DNA of 64,000 bases, from contig JAYVUK010000033.1 in assembly GCA_043787975.1 (NCBI GenBank), positions 5,564 through 69,563 on the forward strand. The letters are read 5' to 3'. The notes under the pieces were generated by a model. That model worked only from the letters and a program-made list of their open reading frames with translations. It was not told the DNA's origin and ran no database searches. Source of the stretch: JAPLDA01 sp043787975 (GTDB taxonomy: Bacteria > Bacteroidota > Bacteroidia > AKYH767-A > 2013-40CM-41-45). Of the stretch, positions 17,506-25,148 are shown piece after piece (position 1 is the first letter of the stretch; each line of letters begins with the position of its first letter). The position numbers and the translations under genes are program-made.

Positions 17506-19584
17506 ATGACTGAATCACAGGCAAAAAAGCGAGTCGAAGAACTTTCAAAAGAGATTGACGGACACAATTATAAATATTATGTGCTCGACAAACCTTCTAT
17601 CAGCGATTACCAGTTTGATATATTGCTGGAAGAGTTGATTAAACTCGAGAAGGAGTTTCCTCAATTTGCATCTCCTGATTCACCTTCTCAGCGCATTGGC
17701 GGACAAATCACAAAGGTTTTCAAAAGTGTAAAGCATACCTATCCGATGATGTCGCTCGGAAATACATATTCAGAAGAAGAGTTGAAAGATTTTGATGAGC
17801 GCGTGAGAAAAATGATCGGGAATGATTTTGAATATGTATGTGAACTGAAGTTTGACGGACTTTCAATCGGCCTTACTTATAAAAAGGGACGGCTTGTCCA
17901 GGCTGTAACGCGCGGTGATGGAGTTCAAGGAGATGATGTAACCACGAATGTAAAAACCATTCGTAGTATTCCATTGAAGTTGAAAGAAGGAGATCATCCG
18001 GACGAGTTCGAAATCCGCGGCGAAATTTTCATGCCGTTAAAATCGTTTGAAAAGATTAATAAGGAAATTGAGAAGCAGCTTGAAGAAGATGGTTATGACG
18101 AATTGGAAATTGAAGAACGTCTATTGAAGAATCCACGCAATGCTGCATCCGGAACAATGAAGATCCAGGATTCATCCGTAGTTGCAAAGAGAAATCTTGA
18201 TTGCTTTTTATATTACTTGCCGGGAGCAGAAAATTCTTTTAAAACTCATTATGAGTCGCTGAAGAGGGCACGCGAATGGGGCTTCAAAGTTTCTGATTAC
18301 ACTGTGAAATGTAAAGATCTTGATGGAGTTTTTGATTTTATTAAAACATGGGATAAAGGCCGCCTGAAATTGCCGTATGAAACAGATGGAGTCGTCATCA
18401 AAGTAAATTCTTTTAAGCAACAACGTGATCTTGGATTCACAGCTAAATCACCGCGCTGGGCAATTGCTTATAAATTCAAAGCAGAAAGTGTTTCAACGAA
18501 ATTACTTTCCATTACCTACCAGGTTGGCAGAACCGGAGCGATTACACCCGTTGCAAACCTGCAACCGGTCAAGCTTGCAGGCACCACCGTGAAACGTGCA
18601 ACACTTCACAACGCTGACCAGATTGAAAAACTCGATCTGCGAATTGGTGATGAAGTGTTTGTTGAGAAAGGTGGAGAGATTATCCCGAAGATAACAGCTG
18701 TTGATCTTGCCAAGCGCAGTAAAAATTCGAAACCTGTCCAATATATTTCAACCTGTCCTGAGTGCAATGCAAAATTAGTTCGTAAGGAAGGTGAATCGTT
18801 GCATTATTGTCCGAATGAATTAGGATGTCCGCCACAGATCAAAGGTCGTATTCAGCATTTCATTAGCAGGAAAGCAATGGATATTAATAGTCTTGGTGAA
18901 GGAAAAGTGGAAATGTTATTTGAAAACGGTTTAATAAAAACTCCTGCAGATTTGTATCATCTTAATCACAAGCAGCTTCTGGGCCTCACCAAAATAATTG
19001 GAGAAGGTGAGAAGTCGAAAAAAATTTCATTGCAGGAAAAATCTGTTGAGAATATTTTAAATGGAATTGAGGAGTCAAAAAAAATTTCATTTGAACGTGT
19101 GTTGTATGCGATTGGAATTCGATATGTAGGAGAAACCGTGGCAAAAAAACTGGCCTTGCATTTTAAGAATATAGATGACTTGATGAATGCTTCATCCGAA
19201 GAATTGCTGAGTGTGGAAGAGATCGGTGAAAAAATTGCGGAGAGCGTTCTCGATTTCTTTAAAGTAAGCCGGAACAGGAAATTTACGGAGGAACTTCGTA
19301 AAGCAGGATTACAAATGGAACTGTCTGCTTCATCCATCGTGAAAAAGTTAAGCAACAAGCTAGATGGGTTGTCGTTTGTCGTGTCGGGAGTTTTTTCTAC
19401 TTTTAGCCGTGATGAAATTAAAAAGATCATCGAACAGCACGGAGGAAAAAATCAAAACGGCGTTTCTGCGAAGACAAATTTCCTGCTTGCCGGTGATGAA
19501 GCCGGGCCAAGTAAACTGGAGAAAGCAAAAAAATTGAAAATTGCTGTGATTGATGAGAAGGAGTTTGTGAAAATGATAAATTGA
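17506..19584 (+). CDS. ligA: NAD-dependent DNA ligase LigA
   Basis: Joins nicks during replication and repair using NAD. 692 residues, slightly longer than the usual 670. Adenylation domain with the active-site lysine at residue 115 in CELKFDGLS. The OB fold includes YQVGRTGAITPVANL. The four-Cys zinc finger is C-P-E-C-N, C-P-N-E and C-P-P-Q. Helix-hairpin-helix repeats lie around residues 500-590 (YAIGIRYVGETVAKKLA) and a C-terminal BRCT domain at about 615-690 (LSFVVSGVFSTFSRDEIK). The stop is followed at once by the left repeat arm of the GxxExxY element. Confidence 0.98.
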   Translation: MTESQAKKRVEELSKEIDGHNYKYYVLDKPSISDYQFDILLEELIKLEKEFPQFASPDSPSQRIGGQITKVFKSVKHTYPMMSLGNTYSEEELKDFDERVRKMIGNDFEYVCELKFDGLSIGLTYKKGRLVQAVTRGDGVQGDDVTTNVKTIRSIPLKLKEGDHPDEFEIRGEIFMPLKSFEKINKEIEKQLEEDGYDELEIEERLLKNPRNAASGTMKIQDSSVVAKRNLDCFLYYLPGAENSFKTHYESLKRAREWGFKVSDYTVKCKDLDGVFDFIKTWDKGRLKLPYETDGVVIKVNSFKQQRDLGFTAKSPRWAIAYKFKAESVSTKLLSITYQVGRTGAITPVANLQPVKLAGTTVKRATLHNADQIEKLDLRIGDEVFVEKGGEIIPKITAVDLAKRSKNSKPVQYISTCPECNAKLVRKEGESLHYCPNELGCPPQIKGRIQHFISRKAMDINSLGEGKVEMLFENGLIKTPADLYHLNHKQLLGLTKIIGEGEKSKKISLQEKSVENILNGIEESKKISFERVLYAIGIRYVGETVAKKLALHFKNIDDLMNASSEELLSVEEIGEKIAESVLDFFKVSRNRKFTEELRKAGLQMELSASSIVKKLSNKLDGLSFVVSGVFSTFSRDEIKKIIEQHGGKNQNGVSAKTNFLLAGDEAGPSKLEKAKKLKIAVIDEKEFVKMIN

Positions 19585-19590
19585 TATCGG

Positions 19591-19690
19591 CGAAATACGA
19601 ATCCAAACGAAATACGAAAAATGAAGTAATATATATCTGCGAAATACGAATTAGAACGAAATACGAAATACGAAATACGAAAAATGAAGT
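19591..19690. repeat. Left arm of GxxExxY element: CGAAATACGAA array
   Basis: Six copies of CGAAATACGAA begin at 19591, 19608, 19640, 19657, 19664 and 19671; the last three form a 7-bp period array. Two sub-blocks each end in ACGAAAAATGAAGT. The word appears in reverse orientation after the gene (20104-20317), so the arms are inverted repeats around it. Confidence 0.9.
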
Positions 19691-20093
19691 GGATGCAAGA
19701 TTGAAACGCGGGGATTTAATTTATCCTGAACTGAGTTATAAAATAGTCGGTTGTGCGTTTGATGTTTTTAGACAAATTGGAAGCGGGCATCTTGAGAAAC
19801 ATTATCAACGTGCGTTGAAGATCGCTTTTGATAAGAATGAATTAGTAAGTCGTGAACAAGTGTACCATGAAATTGAATTTGAAGATCAATTAATAGGAAA
19901 AGTATATTTGGATTTTGTTGTCGATGAAAAAGTTGTTGTTGAAATTAAGAAGAGCAATAAATTTTCAGAAGCCAACATCAACCAGGTCTTTAATTATTTG
20001 AAAACGTCAGGGTTGAAATTAGGATTAATAATAAATTTCGGAAGGGAAGAAGTAAAGGTGAAACGGATTATCAATACAAGAGATGACGGATAA
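19689..20093 (+). CDS. GxxExxY protein, PD-(D/E)XK nuclease-like, copy 1
   Basis: Small nuclease-fold protein of the GxxExxY family (PDDEXK_3), about 134 residues. The name motif is GHLEKHY (Gly33, Glu36, Tyr39 from the chosen start). The nuclease-like triad is intact: Asp75 in YLDFV, and Glu85 and Lys87 in VVEIKK. There is no in-frame ATG; candidates are GTG at 19689, TTG at 19701 or TTG at 19581, and the last would translate the repeat arm. I prefer GTG 19689 because the family domain begins a few residues later. The gene lies between ligA and a DUF6913 gene, bounded by inverted word arrays. Biological function of the family is not established. A second member is at 55224. Confidence 0.75.
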   Translation: MDARLKRGDLIYPELSYKIVGCAFDVFRQIGSGHLEKHYQRALKIAFDKNELVSREQVYHEIEFEDQLIGKVYLDFVVDEKVVVEIKKSNKFSEANINQVFNYLKTSGLKLGLIINFGREEVKVKRIINTRDDG

Positions 20094-20102
20094 TTTTAGG
20101 TG

Positions 20103-20317
20103 ATTCGTATTTCGCAGAACAAATTTGGAGAAATGAAAATGGTACATGTATGATAAACATAAATGATAATTCTTAATCGGGCTACATTCGTATTTCGTAT
20201 CAATTCGTATTTCGCAGATGAAATCAACAGAAAGTTAAATATGGCATATAATAAAGCTAAATGATACTTCTTAACCATCGCCGCATTCGTATTTCGTTTT
20301 ATTCGTATTTCGCAGAT
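20103..20317. repeat. Right arm of GxxExxY element: TTCGTATTTCG copies in about 99 bp tandem units
   Basis: Five reverse-orientation words TTCGTATTTCG start at 20104, 20187, 20204, 20286 and 20302. Three of them end in CGCAGA, at about 20117, 20219 and 20317, i.e. spaced about 100 and 98 bp. The DNA between them is also similar (shared TAAATGATA, TTCTTAA, then CATTCG), so this is a diverged tandem duplication. It fills the 232 bp between copy 1 of GxxExxY and the next gene. No coding sequence is seen. Confidence 0.85.
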
Positions 20318-20325
20318 TATAAAAA

Positions 20326-20871
20326 ATGAGCTTATCAAAAGACATACGTGCCAAATTCGGAAACCTTCGCTTCATAAGAGAAGCAAAGAGTTTAAAGCGT
20401 GAACCGGAAGTAGTCGGATTCGGTGACGCAAAAAAAATTGGTTTGTTATACGATGCAACGGATCAATATAATTTTGAAGTGGTGAAAGCGTACGTAAAGA
20501 ATGTACGAAACCAGCAAAAAGATATTCTTGCACTCGGTTATGTGGACAAAAAGGAATTGCCGCAAAACCAGTTTGCACAGTTTGGTATCGATTTTTTCAC
20601 ACGCAAACAACTCAACTGGCAAATGATTCCGACGACAGCAATCGTCAGGAATTTTATCAACGAGAAATTTGATATATTAATCAATCTCAACAACGGCAAA
20701 TGTTTTCCGCTGCAATACATCGCAGCTGTTTCGCATGCACGATTCCGCGTGGGAAGGTTCAACAAAAAAAATGTAGCGTGTTACGACATGATGATTGACA
20801 CGAAAGGTGAACCGGGCATCAAGGAGTTTATTGAAGAAGTTGAAAATTACCTCCGTCAAATAAAAAAATAA
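20326..20871 (+). CDS. DUF6913-type conserved protein upstream of dapA
   Basis: A 181-residue cytoplasmic protein without signal or membrane segment, recognised from memory as the Bacteroidota-specific family now called DUF6913. Visible conserved stretches are IGLLYDATDQYNFEVVKAYV, GYVDKKELP, FDILINLNNGKCFPLQYIA and ARFRVGRFN. It ends one base before dapA starts (TAAGATG), so the two are cotranscribed, as is typical in the phylum. No function is assigned; the constant linkage to dapA may reflect only operon structure. Confidence 0.8.
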   Translation: MSLSKDIRAKFGNLRFIREAKSLKREPEVVGFGDAKKIGLLYDATDQYNFEVVKAYVKNVRNQQKDILALGYVDKKELPQNQFAQFGIDFFTRKQLNWQMIPTTAIVRNFINEKFDILINLNNGKCFPLQYIAAVSHARFRVGRFNKKNVACYDMMIDTKGEPGIKEFIEEVENYLRQIKK

Positions 20872-20872
20872 G

Positions 20873-21751
20873 ATGAACATCAACAAACTGAAAGGTACGG
20901 GAGTAGCGCTCATTACTCCGTTTCACAAAGACGGAAGCATTGATTTTAAATCTTTTAAAAAACTCATTGAGCGTTGCATCGATCAAAAAGTGGAGTACCT
21001 CGTTCCTCTTGGTACCACCGGTGAAACAGCCACGCTCACCAATGATGAACGCAGAGCAGTGCTTGATTTTGTTATTGAAGTCACCGATAAACGGGTTCCT
21101 GTTGTCCTTGGTTTAGGTGGAAACAACACACGCGAGCTCGTGACGATGGTTGAAGAGTGCGAATTCAATGGAGTGGATGCAATCCTTTCGGTGAGTCCTT
21201 ATTACAATCGTCCGTCGCAACGCGGAATTTTTCAACATTACAAAACGATTGCAAATGCTTCGCCGGTTCCTGTTATTCTATACAATGTTCCGTCGCGGAC
21301 CGGGAGTAATATAGATGCAGAAACAACACTGGAACTCGCGCATGAAATAAAAAATATCGTTGGTATCAAGGAAGCATCCGGCAGTCTTGAGAAAGCGATG
21401 AAGATTATCAAAGGCAAGCCAAAGGATTTTTTGGTGATATCAGGTGATGATGTGTTGGCGTTGCCGATGATCGCCTGTGGTGGCGATGGAGTCATCTCAG
21501 TTGTTGCGAATGCATATCCCAAAGACTTTTCTGACATGATACGAAGCGCACTAGATGGGAATTTTGATAAAGCTAGAAAACTGCATTACAAATTGCTTGA
21601 CATCACGCACGCTATTTTTGTGGATGGAAATCCATCCGGAATAAAGGGACTTTTAAGTGTGATGAATATTTGCCCGGAACATTTGCGATTGCCACTTGTC
21701 AGCGTCAGTAAATCTGCTTTGAATAAGTTTGAGACGATGATGAAAATTTAA
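20873..21751 (+). CDS. dapA: 4-hydroxy-tetrahydrodipicolinate synthase
   Basis: First committed step of the diaminopimelate/lysine pathway: condensation of pyruvate with aspartate semialdehyde. 292 residues, a TIM barrel of normal length. The Schiff-base lysine is residue 166 (GIKEASGS) and the catalytic tyrosine is about 137 (ILYNVPSRTG). The substrate loop PLGTTGETATL and SPYYNRPSQ are also present. It follows the DUF6913 gene with one base between. No lysine riboswitch is seen. Confidence 0.98.
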   Translation: MNINKLKGTGVALITPFHKDGSIDFKSFKKLIERCIDQKVEYLVPLGTTGETATLTNDERRAVLDFVIEVTDKRVPVVLGLGGNNTRELVTMVEECEFNGVDAILSVSPYYNRPSQRGIFQHYKTIANASPVPVILYNVPSRTGSNIDAETTLELAHEIKNIVGIKEASGSLEKAMKIIKGKPKDFLVISGDDVLALPMIACGGDGVISVVANAYPKDFSDMIRSALDGNFDKARKLHYKLLDITHAIFVDGNPSGIKGLLSVMNICPEHLRLPLVSVSKSALNKFETMMKI

Positions 21752-21868
21752 GTTTTCTTATCGGCAAGCAGTGATCTCGTTTTTCCTCCCTAAACTCACA
21801 AAAAATACAGAATGGATTGACTCCGTTTTTATTACTATTGTATCCATAAAATCCAAAATCATCCATCA

Positions 21869-24800
21869 ATGAAAATTAAAAATTTACTCGTACTCATTCC
21901 TTTATTGTTTGTGAATGCTTTGTTCGCAAAAGAATTTACGGGACGTGAAGCAAACCAAAAAATTAAAGGCGCTGAAAAAGTTACCGTAGGAACTAAAAGC
22001 GATATTCCTGAATTTATCCGGTTCAGGAAAGAATCTCAAATTGATATTTCAAACTTCAGCTCTTGGGCTCGCACGACTTTTAAATTGTCGTCTGATTATG
22101 ACTTCAAATTATTGAACGCACAGAAGGACGCCATCGGGATGACGCATTACCGTTACCAGGAAACATTCAATCAACTTCCGTTGGAAGGAACCATGTTCAT
22201 CGTGCATGTAAAAAACAATGCAATTGTTTCAATGAACGGAACTTTGTTCAATAAACTAAATGCAGCAACGGTTCCTGTTATCACTGAACAAAGTGCTTTG
22301 ACGAAAGCGCTTACGTACATGAATGCTGATCTTTATCGCTGGCAGGTGGCGAAGGAAGAAGATCAATTAAAGCGAACGACAAAGAATCCGGCTGCAACCT
22401 GGTTTCCAAAAGGAGAATTAATGCTTGCTCCGGCTCAGGGAAATTTCAGTGCTGAAAATTATCGCCTTGCTTATCGTTTTGATGTGTACGCTGAAAAACC
22501 ATTGAAGCGCGAATATGTTTTTGTGGATGCTGCAACCGGTGAAATTATTTATTCGTTGAACAGAATTCGAAATGTTAGTTCAAACGGAACAGCAATCACA
22601 GCATATAGTGGCAGCCGTGCAATTGTTTCCGACAGTGTGAATACAACAGCGTTTTATTTGCGTGATGTGACACGCGGAGGAGGAGTGGAGACATACAATC
22701 TCCAGCAAACAACAAATTATGTAAATACTGATTTTCTCGACAGTAACAATGTTTGGAACAATGTAAATCCTGCGCAGGACCAATATGCAACTGATGCGCA
22801 TTGGGGCGGTGAAATGACGTATGATTTTTACTGGCAGAATTTCGGACGAAACAGTATTGATGACGCCGGTTTTCCCCTGCTTATGTATGTACATTATTCG
22901 GCCAATTATGTAAATGCTTTTTGGGATGGCCAGGAAATGACCTTCGGAGACGGTGATGCAACCTATCATCCACTCACTGCATTGGATGTGATCGGTCATG
23001 AAATTTCTCATGGCCTCACCGAACATACTTCGAATCTTGGTAATGGAGAAGCAGGTGCACTCAATGAAGGTTTCAGCGATTGTATGGGAAATTCAATCCG
23101 TCAATACGGAAAGCAATCTGCAACCATCGATTGGTTGATCGGTGATGAGTTGGGCGGAGCGCCATTCCGCGACATGGCTGACCCGAACTCAACCGGAAAT
23201 CCGGATACGTACCTTGGAATAAATTGGGATGCAGCGACGATGGAAGTTCATCAGAACAGTACCATTATCAGTCATTGGTTTTATCTTTTAACGGAAGGAG
23301 GAAGCGGAACGAATGACAACGGTGATGCTTATTCCGTTACAGGAATCGGACTTGCAGAAGCGCAGGCAATTTGTTTCCGTATGAATACAGTGTATCTTTT
23401 TCCTACGGCTGCGTATGCAGATGCTCGAACGTATGCGATACAGGCAGCGAATGATTTGTTTGGTGCTTGTTCCAACGAAGTAATTCAAACGGCGAATGCA
23501 TGGTATGCCGTCGGAGTAGGAAATGTATTTGATCCTGTTGTGATCAGCGATTTTGTTGCTCCCGTTACCACATTTTGCACATCTCCGGCCCTCGTTTCTT
23601 TTACCAACCAAAGTACAAACGGTGGAATATTCACGTGGGATTTTGGTGATGTTACTCCTTTAAGCAATGCAAGTAATCCTACACATTCATATGCCTCTGA
23701 CGGAACGTATACCGTGACCTTGATTGCCGATGGTGGCACGTGTGGAATTGACACAGCGGTTTTTACGAATTACATCGTTGTTAACTCACCGGTTCCGCCA
23801 ACCTCAGCAGATGTAACGGTCTGTCCGGGAAATTCTGCTGTGTTATCTGCAAGCGGATCTTCTGTGTTTAGCTGGCATGCGTCTCCAATAGGAGGAGTTG
23901 CATTGGATTCAGGAGCAGTCTTTAACACTCCTCCTGTAACGGCTGCAACGACTTATTATGTGGAGGCAGATATTATACATCCTCTTCAGCATGCAGGTCC
24001 TGCAAATAATACAATCGGAGGAGGAGGTTATTTTGCAAATACCAATTACCATGATTTAATTTTTGACTGCTATACACCGACCAGGTTGGTTTCTGTTTTA
24101 ATGTATGCCCAAACTGCAGGCAACAGGACCATTACTTTAATTCATAGTGGCGTAACACTTCAATCTGTAACTGTAAATATTCCGGTTGGAAGCAGTCGTG
24201 TGACGCTGAATTTTGATTTGCCGGCCGCAACAAATCTTGAATTGGGATGTGGCAATAATACCGCGGCGGTGAATCTTTATCGCAACAGCAGCGGAGCAGT
24301 TTTCCCTTATACACTCGGTGGAGTAGTTTCGATTACTGGTACCAATGCAGGAAATACAGGGTACTACTATTATTTCTATGACTGGGAATTGCAGGACCCG
24401 CCTTGTTTCAGCGCGCGAGTTCCTGTTCTTGTTTCACTTTTCCCCCAGGCTGACGTTTCTTATGTATATAGTACCGTTGGATTTGTTGCAAACTTTGCCG
24501 ACAGTTCAACGATAAGTTCGGGTGCCATTGTTGGCTGGTTGTGGAATTTTGGTGATCCTTCTTCCGGTGTGAACAATACTTCTTCACTTCAAAATTGCTC
24601 TCATACTTTTTCTTCTACAGGATCTTTTAATGTCTGTTTAACTGTCACGGATTCCAACGGTTGCTCGGCTACGTATTGTAAGCCGACAGACATTACCAGT
24701 GTCGGTATAGCAGGAATTGCAGGTGATGCAAGTATATCTGTTTTCCCAAATCCAATTCATCACCAAATTGGGATTAACATCAGCGCAGCTTTTAATGGCA

Positions 24801-24979
24801 AGAAATGTTCGGTGAAATTGGTTGACGTTCTTGGAAAAATTGTAGAAGAGAAAATAATTAATGGTGTTCAGCCATCTCAAAACTATCAGTTGGATGTATC
24901 AGAACTTGCACCGGGAGCGTATTTGCTTACCATCGAAGACAACAATCAGAAAATCATGAAGCGGATCATCAAGCAATAA
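21869..24979 (+). CDS. Secreted M4 (thermolysin-like) metalloprotease, T9SS type A cargo
   Basis: A 1036-residue exported zinc protease. Signal peptide about 1-20. The propeptide has FTP and PepSY-like segments (about 45-230, HYRYQETFNQLPLEG). The M4 catalytic domain has HEISH at 377-381 and GALNEGFSD with the third zinc ligand at Glu400. Then come a PKD domain (FTWDFGDVTPLSN), an Ig-like segment typical of T9SS proteins (SWHASPIGG), a sandwich region, a second PKD (WLWNFGDPSS) and a type A sorting domain (about 955-1036, SVFPNPIHHQIGI to IIKQ). Likely an extracellular nutrient-degrading enzyme, cleaved by the T9SS sortase on export. Confidence 0.96.
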   Translation: MKIKNLLVLIPLLFVNALFAKEFTGREANQKIKGAEKVTVGTKSDIPEFIRFRKESQIDISNFSSWARTTFKLSSDYDFKLLNAQKDAIGMTHYRYQETFNQLPLEGTMFIVHVKNNAIVSMNGTLFNKLNAATVPVITEQSALTKALTYMNADLYRWQVAKEEDQLKRTTKNPAATWFPKGELMLAPAQGNFSAENYRLAYRFDVYAEKPLKREYVFVDAATGEIIYSLNRIRNVSSNGTAITAYSGSRAIVSDSVNTTAFYLRDVTRGGGVETYNLQQTTNYVNTDFLDSNNVWNNVNPAQDQYATDAHWGGEMTYDFYWQNFGRNSIDDAGFPLLMYVHYSANYVNAFWDGQEMTFGDGDATYHPLTALDVIGHEISHGLTEHTSNLGNGEAGALNEGFSDCMGNSIRQYGKQSATIDWLIGDELGGAPFRDMADPNSTGNPDTYLGINWDAATMEVHQNSTIISHWFYLLTEGGSGTNDNGDAYSVTGIGLAEAQAICFRMNTVYLFPTAAYADARTYAIQAANDLFGACSNEVIQTANAWYAVGVGNVFDPVVISDFVAPVTTFCTSPALVSFTNQSTNGGIFTWDFGDVTPLSNASNPTHSYASDGTYTVTLIADGGTCGIDTAVFTNYIVVNSPVPPTSADVTVCPGNSAVLSASGSSVFSWHASPIGGVALDSGAVFNTPPVTAATTYYVEADIIHPLQHAGPANNTIGGGGYFANTNYHDLIFDCYTPTRLVSVLMYAQTAGNRTITLIHSGVTLQSVTVNIPVGSSRVTLNFDLPAATNLELGCGNNTAAVNLYRNSSGAVFPYTLGGVVSITGTNAGNTGYYYYFYDWELQDPPCFSARVPVLVSLFPQADVSYVYSTVGFVANFADSSTISSGAIVGWLWNFGDPSSGVNNTSSLQNCSHTFSSTGSFNVCLTVTDSNGCSATYCKPTDITSVGIAGIAGDASISVFPNPIHHQIGINISAAFNGKKCSVKLVDVLGKIVEEKIINGVQPSQNYQLDVSELAPGAYLLTIEDNNQKIMKRIIKQ

Positions 24980-24996
24980 AAAATCTGTCCTTTAAA

Positions 24997-25035
24997 AAAA
25001 TCCTTCACCGGTAAAAATGGTGAGGGGTTTTTTTT
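24997..25035 (+). terminator. Terminator after the M4 protease gene
   Basis: TCCTTCACC (25001-25009) pairs with GGTGAGGGG (25019-25027), with wobbles, followed by a run of eleven Ts; the preceding A run extends the stem. Confidence 0.85.
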
Positions 25036-25148
25036 GAGCTCTTGTTTCCGGTGGAGATAAATATCTGTCAAAATCTTACACTTCAATTGTTTTTTGTAAC
25101 AACAAAAATGGATTCTCGTTTCCCTTATCTGAAGTAATATCTATTCTC

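Noticed and set aside
19581..19688. N-terminal extension of the GxxExxY protein from TTG 19581
   Set aside because: It overlaps the ligA stop and translates only the CGAAATACGAA repeat; the family domain begins after 19689.
19591..20317. CRISPR array
   Set aside because: The repeats are short (11 bp), irregularly spaced, present in both orientations and without unique spacers or cas genes.
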